Source of the DNA: Cellulomonas sp. PhB150 | GTDB lineage: Bacteria > Actinomycetota > Actinomycetes > Actinomycetales > Cellulomonadaceae | Assembly (NCBI RefSeq): GCF_003755175.1 | Contig: NZ_RKHX01000006.1 | Location: forward strand, 62,001 to 126,000 | Reading direction: 5' to 3' | DNA length: 64,000 nt | Notes under the pieces: generated by a model | What the model was told of the DNA's origin: nothing | Database searches by the model: none | What the model saw: the letters and a program-made list of their open reading frames with translations, nothing else | Shown here: piece by piece, positions 1 to 8,005 of the stretch | Position numbering within the stretch: the stretch's first letter is position 1 | How the letters are laid out: every line of letters starts with the position of its first letter | Program-made: the position numbers and the translations under genes

Positions 1-13
1 CAACGCAGCGTAC

Positions 14-25
14 TAGATCGATCAA
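14..25. promoter_or_regulatory. Probable LacI-type operator
   Basis: The sequence TAGATCGATCAA is a near-perfect palindrome around a central CG, the form typical of LacI-family operators. It lies about 60 bases before the sugar-binding-protein start. The obvious candidate regulator is the LacI-family gene at 6505. The match is by eye and no consensus was computed. Confidence 0.45.
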
Positions 26-83
26 ATGACCACAGCACCCTCGCAGACCCGACGCAAAGACGCATGAGGAGAGAGAGCAGCCC

Positions 84-1385
84 ATGCCCCGTTCCCCCAG
101 CCAGCTCGGACACCGCCGCCGAGCAGCGTTCGCCGCGGCCGCCGCGGCACTCTCGCTCGTCGCGCTCGCGGCGTGCTCGAGCGACTTCGACGACAGCTCG
201 TCGCCCTCCAGCTCCGCGAGCGGCGGCGGCGAGACGCAGGCCGCGCCGAACAAGGAGCCGCTGACGATCATGATCGGCTCGTCCGGCCCGGCCGAGACGA
301 CGACCGTGCAGGACACCGCCAAGGCCTACACCGCCAAGACCGGCATCAAGGTCACCGTCATCCCGGCCCAGGACCTGACTCAGCAGCTCGGCCAGGCGTT
401 CTCCGGCGGCAACCCGCCGGACCTGTTCTACGTCGACCCCGCACGCGTCGGCCTGTACGCGCAGGCCGGCAACCTCTACCCGTACGGCAAGGACGTCGAC
501 CTCACGGAGTACGACGCCACGACGCTGAAGAGCTACACGATCAACGGTGACGTGCAGTGCGTGCCCAAGGAGTCGGCGGGCGTGCTCGCGCTCTCGATCA
601 ACACCGCCGCCTGGGACAAGGCCGGCCTCACGGACGCCGACATCCCCACGACGTGGGACCAGCTGCACGCCGTGGCGAAGAAGCTCACGACCAAGGACCA
701 GGTCGGCCTGTCGTTCGGTGCCACGCGTGACCGCGTCGGCGCGTTCATGGTCGGGGCCGGTGGCTGGTTCATGAACGACGACAACACCCAGGTCACCGCG
801 GACTCGCCCGAGAACACGCAGGCGCTGACCTACCTGCAGGACATGCTCAAGGACGGCTCGTTCGCGTGGGCCGCCGACGTGGGCGCCGGCTGGGGCGGTG
901 AGGCCTTCGGCATGCAGAAGGCCGCGATGACGGTCGAGGGCGGCTGGCTGCCCTCGGTCATGACCTCGGACTACCCGGACGTGAAGTACACGACCGTCGC
1001 GATGCCCGCCGGCCCCGCCGGTATCGGCACGCTGAACTTCTCCAACTGCTGGGGCGTCGCCGCGAAGAGCAAGAACCTCGGTGGTGCGGTCGACCTGGTG
1101 AAGTTCTTCGAGAGCGACGAGCAGGCCAAGGCCGCAGCGAAGAGCTTCGGCGCGACGCCGGCCCGCCTGAGCCTGGCGGACTGGACCAAGGAGAACTTCC
1201 CGGACCAGGTCGTCTACCTCGAGAACCTCGACAAGTCGAAGGGCCCGGTGCCCGTGCCGGGCTTCGACTCGGTGCTCGCGGACTTCGACTCCAAGATCGA
1301 GGGCCTCAAGACGGGCGACCCTGCCCAGATCTTGAAGGAGACCCAGACCAACGGTGAGGCTGCACTCACGGCAGCCCAGGGCTGA
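84..1385 (+). CDS. Sugar ABC transporter substrate-binding lipoprotein
   Basis: This is a 433-aa extracellular solute-binding protein of family 1 (CUT1 sugar importers). The N-terminus has basic residues, a hydrophobic stretch and a lipobox ending LAAC with Cys31, so it should be a lipoprotein facing the outside. A Ser/Gly-rich tether follows, then the periplasmic-binding fold. A purine-rich AGGAGA site precedes the ATG. It heads an operon with two permeases and an alpha-galactosidase, so raffinose, melibiose or other alpha-galactosides are the likely ligands. That specificity is inferred from the neighbours, not from binding residues. Confidence 0.9.
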   Translation: MPRSPSQLGHRRRAAFAAAAAALSLVALAACSSDFDDSSSPSSSASGGGETQAAPNKEPLTIMIGSSGPAETTTVQDTAKAYTAKTGIKVTVIPAQDLTQQLGQAFSGGNPPDLFYVDPARVGLYAQAGNLYPYGKDVDLTEYDATTLKSYTINGDVQCVPKESAGVLALSINTAAWDKAGLTDADIPTTWDQLHAVAKKLTTKDQVGLSFGATRDRVGAFMVGAGGWFMNDDNTQVTADSPENTQALTYLQDMLKDGSFAWAADVGAGWGGEAFGMQKAAMTVEGGWLPSVMTSDYPDVKYTTVAMPAGPAGIGTLNFSNCWGVAAKSKNLGGAVDLVKFFESDEQAKAAAKSFGATPARLSLADWTKENFPDQVVYLENLDKSKGPVPVPGFDSVLADFDSKIEGLKTGDPAQILKETQTNGEAALTAAQG

Positions 1386-1391
1386 GGTCGC

Positions 1392-1424
1392 GAGGGCGGG
1401 GACCGGTCGACGGTCCCCGCCCTC
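1392..1424 (+). terminator. Intercistronic hairpin after the binding-protein gene
   Basis: A perfect 14-bp stem (1392-1405 with 1411-1424) and a 5-base loop start 7 bases after the binding-protein stop. There is no T-run. Hairpins here commonly cause partial termination or protect the upstream mRNA, so that binding protein exceeds permease. I read it as an attenuator or stabiliser and not as the end of the operon. Confidence 0.6.
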
Positions 1425-1463
1425 CGCCTCGCACGGAGCACTCAGAGACGAGGCGCGCTTGCG

Positions 1464-2555
1464 ATGACACTTCTCGGTACCGCGGCACAGCCCGCACAAC
1501 CGCTCGACCCGAAGGTCCTGCCCCCCAAGCGGCGGCGCGGCGGCTCGACGAGCGGCACCCAGCGGGTCGCCGGCTGGACGTTCACCGCCCCCGCGGTGAT
1601 CGCGATCATCGTGTTCGTCGTCGTCCCCGTGGGGATGGCGCTGTGGGTCAGCCTGCTGAAGTGGAACGGGCTGTCCAGCCCGTTCGGCGGCGGCGCCGAG
1701 TTCGTCGGCCTCGACAACTACAAGCGGCTGCTGACCACCGACGGGCTGCTGCGGCAGAACTTCACCATCGGCCTGCGCAACAACCTCTACTACGTGCTCA
1801 TGGTGGTGCCCGGCACGATCGTGCTGGCGTTCGCCCTGGCGCTCATGGTCAACCAGCAGCGGCTCAAGGGCCGCGGCTTCTTCCGGACCGTCTTCTACTT
1901 CCCGTCGATCACCTCGGCCGTGGCCATCACGGTGACGTTCCTGTTCCTCTTCCAGAACTCGGGCGTGATCAACCAGGTGCTCGGCTGGTTCGGGATCTCC
2001 GGGCCCAAGTGGTTCGTCGACTCGCGCGGCCTGTTCCAGACGATCGCGGAGGCGCTGGGCATCGCGCCCGCGTCCGGGACGCCGACGTGGGGGACGGGCA
2101 CGATCCTGGGGCTGCCGATCAACCAGTGGCTCGCCGGCCCGTCGCCCGCGCTCATCGCCCTCGCGACGATGACCGTCTGGGCCTCGTCGGGCACGTTCAT
2201 GCTGTTCTTCCTCGCCGGGCTGCAGAACATCCCGCACGAGGTCGACGAGGCCGCGTTCATCGACGGCGCGAGCACGTGGCAGCGGTTCCGGTTCGTCACC
2301 GTGCCGCTGATGAAGAAGTCGCTGACCCTCGTCGCGCTGCTCACGGTCATCGGGTCGTGGCAGGTGTTCGACTCCGTCTACCTGGCCACGCAGGGCGGCC
2401 CGCAGAAGACGACCCTGACGCCGGCGTTCCAGTCGTACCAGGTCTCGTTCAAGGACGGTGACTTCGGCGGCGGCGCCGCGATCGCGTTCGTGCTGTTCCT
2501 CATCATCATCGTCTTCACCGTCGGGCAGCGACTGATCAGCAGGGAGAAGGACTGA
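1464..2555 (+). CDS. Sugar ABC transporter permease (MalF-type)
   Basis: The 363-aa inner-membrane permease has an approximately 30-residue basic N-terminal tail, then about six hydrophobic segments. The cytoplasmic EAA loop (E262-A-A with the downstream IDGAS and VPLM positions) docks with the transport ATPase. It pairs with the next permease to form the channel of a CUT1 importer. Its stop overlaps the next start by one base, so the two are translationally coupled. An insertion of about 40 residues between middle segments (roughly residues 180-225) is common in MalF-type subunits. Confidence 0.92.
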   Translation: MTLLGTAAQPAQPLDPKVLPPKRRRGGSTSGTQRVAGWTFTAPAVIAIIVFVVVPVGMALWVSLLKWNGLSSPFGGGAEFVGLDNYKRLLTTDGLLRQNFTIGLRNNLYYVLMVVPGTIVLAFALALMVNQQRLKGRGFFRTVFYFPSITSAVAITVTFLFLFQNSGVINQVLGWFGISGPKWFVDSRGLFQTIAEALGIAPASGTPTWGTGTILGLPINQWLAGPSPALIALATMTVWASSGTFMLFFLAGLQNIPHEVDEAAFIDGASTWQRFRFVTVPLMKKSLTLVALLTVIGSWQVFDSVYLATQGGPQKTTLTPAFQSYQVSFKDGDFGGGAAIAFVLFLIIIVFTVGQRLISREKD

Positions 2556-3484
2556 TGGCCGCCACCACCGCCGACACCGCCGCCGAGCGGACGCGCACCG
2601 CCGGGGCCGAGCGTCGCGCGCGGGCCTACCGGCCGCTCGGGTCCTGGAGCCGCCGGACGCTCGTGATCATGACCGCGCTGCTGGTGCTCGGCACGATCCT
2701 GTACCTCGGGCCGTTCCTCATCCAGGTCGCCAACTCGTTCAAGACCGATGCCGAGGCGATCCAGAACCCCGCGAGCCTGATCCCGAACCCGTTCTCGCTC
2801 GACGGCTGGAAGGCCGCGCTCGGGATGGATCCCGCGTTCCCGGTGAACCTGCCGCGGTGGGTGACCAACTCGGTCGTCGTCGCGGTGAGCGTGACGATCG
2901 GCCGCGTGATCATCGACTGCCTGGCCGGCTACGCGCTCGCGCGCATCCGGTTCCCCGGCAAGGGGGCCGCCACCGCGCTCATCATCGGCGTCATGGCCGT
3001 GCCCGGCGTGGTCCTGCTCATCCCCAAGTTCCTGGTCATCAAGCAGCTCGGGATGTACGACACCTACGCGGGCATGATCATCCCGCTGCTGTGCGACTCG
3101 GTCGGCATCCTGCTCATGCGCACCGCGTTCATGTCCGTGCCGTGGGAGCTCGAGGAGGCCGCGATCATCGACGGCGCGGGCGTCATGCGCCGGTTCGTCT
3201 CGATCACGATGCCGCTGGTGGTGCCGGCGCTGATCACCGTGATCATCCTGTCGTTCCAGGGGTCGTGGAACGAGTTCACGCACTTCCTCGTCGCGACCTC
3301 CGACCCCAACCTCGCCACCCTCAACCTCGGGATAGCCCAGCTGTCCGCGGGCGCCGCCAAGGGGCCGAGCCTGTTCCCCATGAAGCTCGCGCTCGCGACC
3401 CTGTCGATGATCCCGGTGGCGCTGCTGTTCATCTTCTTCCAGCGCTACTTCGTGCGGTCCATCGGCACCACGGGCATCAAGTGA
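2555..3484 (+). CDS. Sugar ABC transporter permease (MalG-type)
   Basis: The 309-aa second permease of the importer has a basic cytoplasmic N-terminus, six predicted membrane segments and an EAA loop at about residues 201-213 (EEAAIIDGAG followed by MPL). It starts inside the stop of the upstream permease and its own stop overlaps the GTG of the alpha-galactosidase by four bases. No ATP-binding subunit is encoded here. In actinobacteria such systems usually share a single MsiK-type ATPase encoded elsewhere, which I infer applies here. Confidence 0.92.
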   Translation: MAATTADTAAERTRTAGAERRARAYRPLGSWSRRTLVIMTALLVLGTILYLGPFLIQVANSFKTDAEAIQNPASLIPNPFSLDGWKAALGMDPAFPVNLPRWVTNSVVVAVSVTIGRVIIDCLAGYALARIRFPGKGAATALIIGVMAVPGVVLLIPKFLVIKQLGMYDTYAGMIIPLLCDSVGILLMRTAFMSVPWELEEAAIIDGAGVMRRFVSITMPLVVPALITVIILSFQGSWNEFTHFLVATSDPNLATLNLGIAQLSAGAAKGPSLFPMKLALATLSMIPVALLFIFFQRYFVRSIGTTGIK

Positions 3485-5298
3485 CCTGGTCGGACGCGTC
3501 GCTCGCGCTCGGGCAGGGGGTGCTGCACCGCTCCGTAGCGAGCGGGCCTGGCGAGGTCGTCGCGCCGTGGTCGTGCGAGCTGGTGCTCGACGCGTCGTGG
3601 TCCGGTGCCCGCCTGGCGTGGTGGGACTCGGCCTGGTCGGGGGAGTGGGCACCGCGGTCCGGGCCGCTGGCGTCCGGGCTGGTCCTCGAGACGACGGCCG
3701 GGCGGTCGTCGGCGCGGCACCACCCGTTCCTCGTCGTCGACGACGGCGACCGCGCGCTGCTGCTCGGCGTCGCGTGGTCCGGCAACTGGCGCATCCAGGT
3801 CGTTCCCGGGCCGGGTGGCACGGTCGTCCGGGCGGGGTTGCCCGACGAGGTCCGCCGCGTGCTCGGCGGCGACGAGACGTGGACGCTGCCCGGCGTCCTC
3901 GTCGCGCGGGCCGACGAGGGCGGCGTGGAGTCCGCCTCCGCGGCGTTCGTCGACGCCGCGCGCCTGCTGCTCGGCCACCAGGTCGAACCGACACCGGCGT
4001 GGAACCACTGGTGGCCGTACGAGGACGCCGCGATCAGCGAGGACGTCCTCGTCGCGAACGCCGCTGTCGCCGCCCGCCACGGGATCGGGACCGCCGTGCT
4101 GGACGCCGGCTGGTTCGGCGCCCCGGGCTCCGGGCTGCGCTGGACCGAGCTGCGCGGCGACTGGGAGCTGGAGGACACCGACCGCTTCCCCGGTGGCCTG
4201 GCGCGCGCGGCCGCCGCGACCCGGGAGGCGGGCTGCGCGTTCGGGCTGTGGCTCGAGCCCGAGGCCGTCGGCGCCGCATCCCGCCTGCGGACCACACACC
4301 CCGAGCTGCTCGCCGTCGGGGTGCAGACCCCCGAGACGCCCCGGCCCGGTGACGGCCCGCACGCCGACTGGCCGGCGGGGACCGAGGTCGAGCTCGGGCT
4401 GCTCTGCCTGGGCGACGCCCGCGCGCGCGACCTCGTCGTCGGGCACGTCGACCGCCTGGTCGCGCTCACCGACCTGCGCTGGCTCAAGCTCGACCTCAAC
4501 GTCGACCCCGGCCTCGGGTGCACGCGGACCGACCACGACCACGGCCCGCACGACGGGCTCGTCGCGCACGTCGAGGGCCTCTACGCGGTGCTCGACCGGA
4601 TCCGGGCCGCGCACCCTGACGTGGTCGTCGAGACCTGCAGCTCCGGCGGCATGCGCTGGGACCTGGGCATCGCCGCGCACTGCGACGTGGGTTTCGCCTC
4701 CGACACCGACTGGCCCGAGCACGCGGCGGCCGGGTTCTGGGCGGCGTCCCTGTTCTTCCCGCCCGAGCGGCTGTACGGCTGGTGCGACTCGCAGTGGGGC
4801 GGGTCGCACGCGCACCAGACCTTCCGTGCCGAGGCCTGGGACGACGAGCCGCACCGGCTGGCCGATGCGTTGGCGATCGCGATGCTCGGTCGCACGGGCG
4901 TCTCGCAGCGGCTCGTCGACCTGCCGCCCGCCGCGCTCGACCTGGTGGGGGCGGCCATGGCGGTCCACTCCTCGTCCATCGCGCCCCTCCTGCCCGTCGC
5001 GACCGTGCGCCGCCACGGGGCTCAGCCGGAGCGTGAGGGGCTCGGAGGGCGGTGGCCCGTGGTCGAGCTCGTCGGGCCGTCGTCGCGCCTGCTCGCATCG
5101 CTGCCGCTGGCCGGGGCTTCGGTCCCTTCCGTCCGGCTCGCGGGTCTCGCGGCCGGCTCGGTCCGCCTCGAGCCGCTGTTCCCTGCGGACGCTCGCGCTG
5201 TGGTGCTGCCCGTCGCTCCCGACGGCACCTGCGACGTGAGTATGGCGCTGCCCGCCGACCGGTGCGTCTGGTTCCGGGTCACGGAGGAGGTGGCGTGA
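3481..5298 (+). CDS. GH36 alpha-galactosidase (melibiase)
   Basis: The 605-aa protein has an N-terminal beta-domain and a (beta/alpha)8 catalytic domain of glycoside hydrolase family 36. The WLKLDLN strand supplies the expected nucleophile Asp338, and SDTDWP supplies the acid/base Asp408. These are 70 residues apart, the spacing usual in GH36. CSSGG and WLEPE motifs are also present. There is no signal peptide, so it is cytoplasmic and would cleave imported alpha-galactosides to galactose plus the remaining sugar. The GTG start at 3481 is chosen because it overlaps the permease stop (GTGA). The open frame extends further upstream, but that part is a shadow of the permease gene. Confidence 0.9.
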   Translation: MTWSDASLALGQGVLHRSVASGPGEVVAPWSCELVLDASWSGARLAWWDSAWSGEWAPRSGPLASGLVLETTAGRSSARHHPFLVVDDGDRALLLGVAWSGNWRIQVVPGPGGTVVRAGLPDEVRRVLGGDETWTLPGVLVARADEGGVESASAAFVDAARLLLGHQVEPTPAWNHWWPYEDAAISEDVLVANAAVAARHGIGTAVLDAGWFGAPGSGLRWTELRGDWELEDTDRFPGGLARAAAATREAGCAFGLWLEPEAVGAASRLRTTHPELLAVGVQTPETPRPGDGPHADWPAGTEVELGLLCLGDARARDLVVGHVDRLVALTDLRWLKLDLNVDPGLGCTRTDHDHGPHDGLVAHVEGLYAVLDRIRAAHPDVVVETCSSGGMRWDLGIAAHCDVGFASDTDWPEHAAAGFWAASLFFPPERLYGWCDSQWGGSHAHQTFRAEAWDDEPHRLADALAIAMLGRTGVSQRLVDLPPAALDLVGAAMAVHSSSIAPLLPVATVRRHGAQPEREGLGGRWPVVELVGPSSRLLASLPLAGASVPSVRLAGLAAGSVRLEPLFPADARAVVLPVAPDGTCDVSMALPADRCVWFRVTEEVA

Positions 5299-6410
5299 TC
5301 CGCGTGCTGCTCGTCGGCCTCGTCTTCGGCCGCGACTTCCTGCACCTCTACCAGCTGCACCCCGACGTCGCGCACGTCGCGCTGTGCGACACCGACCCCG
5401 TGCTCGTGGCGGAGGTCGGCAGCCTGTACGGGGTGCCCGACCAGTGGGCGAGCCTCGACGACGCGCTCGCAAGCGGCGACTACGACGTCGTCCACCTCGC
5501 CACTCCCGTCGCGACCCACGCCGCGCTCGCGGTCCGGATCCTGGCCACGGGCCGGTCGGTCGGCGTCGCCGTGCCGATGGCGACGAGCCTCGAGGACATC
5601 GACCGCGTCCTGTCCGCCGCCTCCGCGGGCGGCGGCCGGTACATGATGCTCGAGACGGGCGTCTTCGGCCGCGAGTACCTCGAGGTCTCCCGGGCGCACG
5701 CCGCCGGCGAGCTCGGCCGGCTCATCCACCTGCGCGGCGCGCATCTGCAGGACCTGGACGGCTTCCCGTCGTACTGGATGGGCTTCCCGCCCATGCACTA
5801 CGCGACGCACGTGCTCGGCCCGCTGCTCGCGCTCGCGGGCACGCAGGTCCTCGACGTGCGCTGCCTGGGCTCGGGCACGCTGTCGCCGGAGCACGAGGGC
5901 GCGCACGGCCCGTCGTTCCCGTGGGAGTCCGCGCTCATGCGCACCGGCACCGACGTGGCGATCGAGGCGACCGTCTCGTTCTTCGACACCGCCCGCGGCT
6001 ACAGCGAGGGCTTCAGCGTCTACGGCGAGCGCGCCTCGGTCGAGTGGCCGCAGGCCGAGGACGACCCGCCGGTGACCTACCGGGCCGCCGCCCTCGGTGC
6101 CCCGGGCCGCGGCCGCGACCTGACGGTCACGCGGCTGCCTGCACTCGACCGGCCCGACCTGCTGCCCGAGCCGCTGCGCCCGTGGACGTCCACCGGCCCG
6201 TACACCTCGCCCACTGGGGCCACGTTCGAGGTCTCGAGCACGCACTCCGGCTCCCACCCGCACCTGGTCCACGAGCTCGTCCGCACGGTCGTCGAGGGCC
6301 GGCCGTCGGTCGTCGACGAGGTCGCCGCGGCCCGGATGAGCGCACCCGGCATCGTCGCCCACCAGTCCGCCCTCGCGGGCGGCACGGTGCTGGCCGTGCC
6401 GCAGTACTAG
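5295..6410 (+). CDS. Gfo/Idh/MocA-family oxidoreductase-like protein
   Basis: The 371-aa protein starts with a Rossmann beta-alpha-beta (VLLVGLVFGRDF) and continues with the C-terminal alpha/beta domain of the Gfo/Idh/MocA family. The GTG start overlaps the alpha-galactosidase stop by four bases, so it is the last gene of the operon. The family's usual EKP motif, whose Lys takes part in catalysis, is replaced by V93-P94-M95. The glycine fingerprint is also loose. It may have an altered or lost redox function, or act as a regulator or binding protein. A sugar-derived substrate is a contextual guess. Confidence 0.75.
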   Translation: MIRVLLVGLVFGRDFLHLYQLHPDVAHVALCDTDPVLVAEVGSLYGVPDQWASLDDALASGDYDVVHLATPVATHAALAVRILATGRSVGVAVPMATSLEDIDRVLSAASAGGGRYMMLETGVFGREYLEVSRAHAAGELGRLIHLRGAHLQDLDGFPSYWMGFPPMHYATHVLGPLLALAGTQVLDVRCLGSGTLSPEHEGAHGPSFPWESALMRTGTDVAIEATVSFFDTARGYSEGFSVYGERASVEWPQAEDDPPVTYRAAALGAPGRGRDLTVTRLPALDRPDLLPEPLRPWTSTGPYTSPTGATFEVSSTHSGSHPHLVHELVRTVVEGRPSVVDEVAAARMSAPGIVAHQSALAGGTVLAVPQY

Positions 6411-6428
6411 CCAGACGAACTAGCCAGA
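6406..6428. promoter_or_regulatory. Direct repeat upstream of the LacI gene
   Basis: ACTAGCCAGA occurs twice with a 13-base period (6406-6415 and 6419-6428). The first copy contains the stop codon of the oxidoreductase-like gene. The repeat lies 77 bases before the LacI-family start and may be an autoregulatory site. It does not match the palindrome near position 14. Confidence 0.35.
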
Positions 6429-6504
6429 TGTCCCCGCGCGCCCCGCGCTCCTGCCACACTCCGACGAGCACCACGACGACACCCCGGGAAGGGGGACCCC
6501 ACCG

Positions 6505-7551
6505 ATGACGCAGCGCCCCACGCTGGTCACCGTCGCGCGCGCGGCGGGCGTCTCCCGCCAGACGGTCTCCAACGTCATCAACGCCCCGCACCTGGTCAGC
6601 CCCGAGACGCTCGAGCTGGTCCGCTCGATCCTCGACGACGTCGGCTACCGCCCCAACCTCGCGGCCCGCCAGCTGCGCACGGGCCGCTCGGGCAACATCG
6701 GCCTGCGCATGCGCCCCAGCAACGACGGCATCAACGGCGCGGTCCTCGACGGCTTCCTGCACGCCCTGACCGAGGCCGCCCAGGCCGCGGGCCACCGCAT
6801 CGTGCTGTTCACGGCGGCCGACGACGACGACGAGGTCCGCGGCTACCGCGAGCTGCTCGACACCACCAACATCGACGGCTTCGTCCTCACCGACACCCAC
6901 TACGGCGACAGCCGCACGCGCTGGCTCTCGGAGTCGGGCACGGCGTTCGTCACCTTCGGCCGGCCGTGGTCGTCGGACAGCACCCCCTCCCCGCACAGCT
7001 GGGTCGACGTCGACGGCGCCGCCGGCACCGCGGCCGCCACGTCCCACCTGCTCTCCCTCGGCCACACGCGGATCGCTTTCATCGGCTGGCCCGCCGGTTC
7101 CGGCACCGGCGACGAGCGCCGCGCCGGCTGGCGCCGCACCATGCTCGACGCTCATCTTCCGGTGGAGGGCCTCGACCGTGCCTGCGCCGACGGCATCCAG
7201 GATGGTTCTGCTGCTGCGGCCGACCTGCTCACCACCTCCGACGCGACCGCCTTCGTGTGCGCCTCTGACTCGCTGGCGCTCGGCGCCCTGGGCTCCGCCC
7301 GCCGGTCACCCGGCGTGGGCGTCGTCGGCTACGACAACACCGCCGTCGCCGCGGCCGTCGGGATGTCCTCGGTCGCGCAGCCGCTGGAGCTCGTGGCGCG
7401 CTCGGTCTTCGACTCGCTGCTCGCCCAGCTCGGGCCTTCTCCTGCCGCCCCGGTGCAGCAGCTCGTCGCGCCGACCCTGGTGGCCCGCGCCTCGAGCGCA
7501 TCACTGGAGTCCGCCGACCCGCGGCACGCGCCTTTTGTGGGGGCGCCGTGA
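6505..7551 (+). CDS. LacI-family transcriptional regulator
   Basis: The 348-aa protein has an N-terminal helix-turn-helix (VARAAGVSRQTVSNVIN, about residues 8-24), a hinge helix with LAARQLRTGRSG, and a periplasmic-binding-like effector domain with the usual IDGFVL and GHTRIAFIG strands. A GGAAGGGGG stretch precedes the ATG. It lies directly behind the alpha-galactoside operon in the same direction and probably represses it when the sugar is absent. The effector is unknown. The C-terminal half is very Ala/Ser-rich but intact. Confidence 0.9.
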   Translation: MTQRPTLVTVARAAGVSRQTVSNVINAPHLVSPETLELVRSILDDVGYRPNLAARQLRTGRSGNIGLRMRPSNDGINGAVLDGFLHALTEAAQAAGHRIVLFTAADDDDEVRGYRELLDTTNIDGFVLTDTHYGDSRTRWLSESGTAFVTFGRPWSSDSTPSPHSWVDVDGAAGTAAATSHLLSLGHTRIAFIGWPAGSGTGDERRAGWRRTMLDAHLPVEGLDRACADGIQDGSAAAADLLTTSDATAFVCASDSLALGALGSARRSPGVGVVGYDNTAVAAAVGMSSVAQPLELVARSVFDSLLAQLGPSPAAPVQQLVAPTLVARASSASLESADPRHAPFVGAP

Positions 7552-7640
7552 GACGTCGCCGTTCCATCGCAGGCCGGTAGGCTTGCTGCGCGCTGCGGGC
7601 TCTTGGTTCGCTTGCGTCGCTCGGGCCGTCCGCGGTCCGC

Positions 7641-7713
7641 GCGCCTGTAGCTCAGGGGATAGAGCACCGCTCTCCTAAAGCGGGTGTCGGCAGTTCGAAT
7701 CTGCCCAGGCGCA
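7641..7713 (+). tRNA. tRNA-Arg (anticodon CCT)
   Basis: A 73-nt cloverleaf has a GCGCCTG/CAGGCGC acceptor stem, a D-arm with TAGCTCAGGGGATAGAGCA, a CCGCT/AGCGG anticodon stem around loop CTCCTAA, and a GTTCGAAT T-loop. The anticodon CCT reads AGG. CCA is not encoded. Its 3' half is the apparent integration site of the adjoining island. Confidence 0.95.
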
Positions 7714-7734
7714 CAGTGTTTTGTTGCAGGTCAG
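7672..7734 (+). repeat. Candidate attachment site in the tRNA 3' half
   Basis: This 63-base segment covers the anticodon loop, T-arm, acceptor 3' strand and 21 flanking bases. It recurs inverted at 16713-16775 with four mismatches (7678, 7720, 7724, 7728). tRNA 3' ends are the classic target of tyrosine integrases, and one is encoded 1.6 kb away. About 50 bases further on are two GTGGTCAGC words spaced 11 bases apart (7786 and 7797) that could be integrase arm sites. Nothing else is recognised up to 8005. Confidence 0.7.
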
Positions 7735-8005
7735 AGGCAGTGTGGCCGCATCGGACGACGTCGCCGCGGTCCTCGCAGGAGGCTCGTGGTCAGCACGTGG
7801 TCAGCAAGACGGGTGGCAGACGGCCCGCGGCGGTCTGCGGAGGCGGGGCCGACCGGTTGGCCCCTCACCGCTCGCTTATGGACGGGTGTCCGGTCGGCCA
7901 CACTGACACGGCGCGTCGGTGGCCCACGTCGAGCCTGCGACTAGATGAACCGATCAAATTGCGGCGCGCGCCCGATAGCATCGCAGAAACTTCCTTGGAG
8001 GCGAC

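Noticed and set aside
3445-5472. Long minus-strand open frame opposite the alpha-galactosidase
   Set aside because: Arg/Gly/Pro-rich shadow with no domain; the plus strand encodes a complete GH36 enzyme.
7684-7944. Small open frames just after the tRNA
   Set aside because: They span the tRNA/att sequence and have random-like composition; the copy at 16.7 kb shows the same frame only because the DNA is duplicated.
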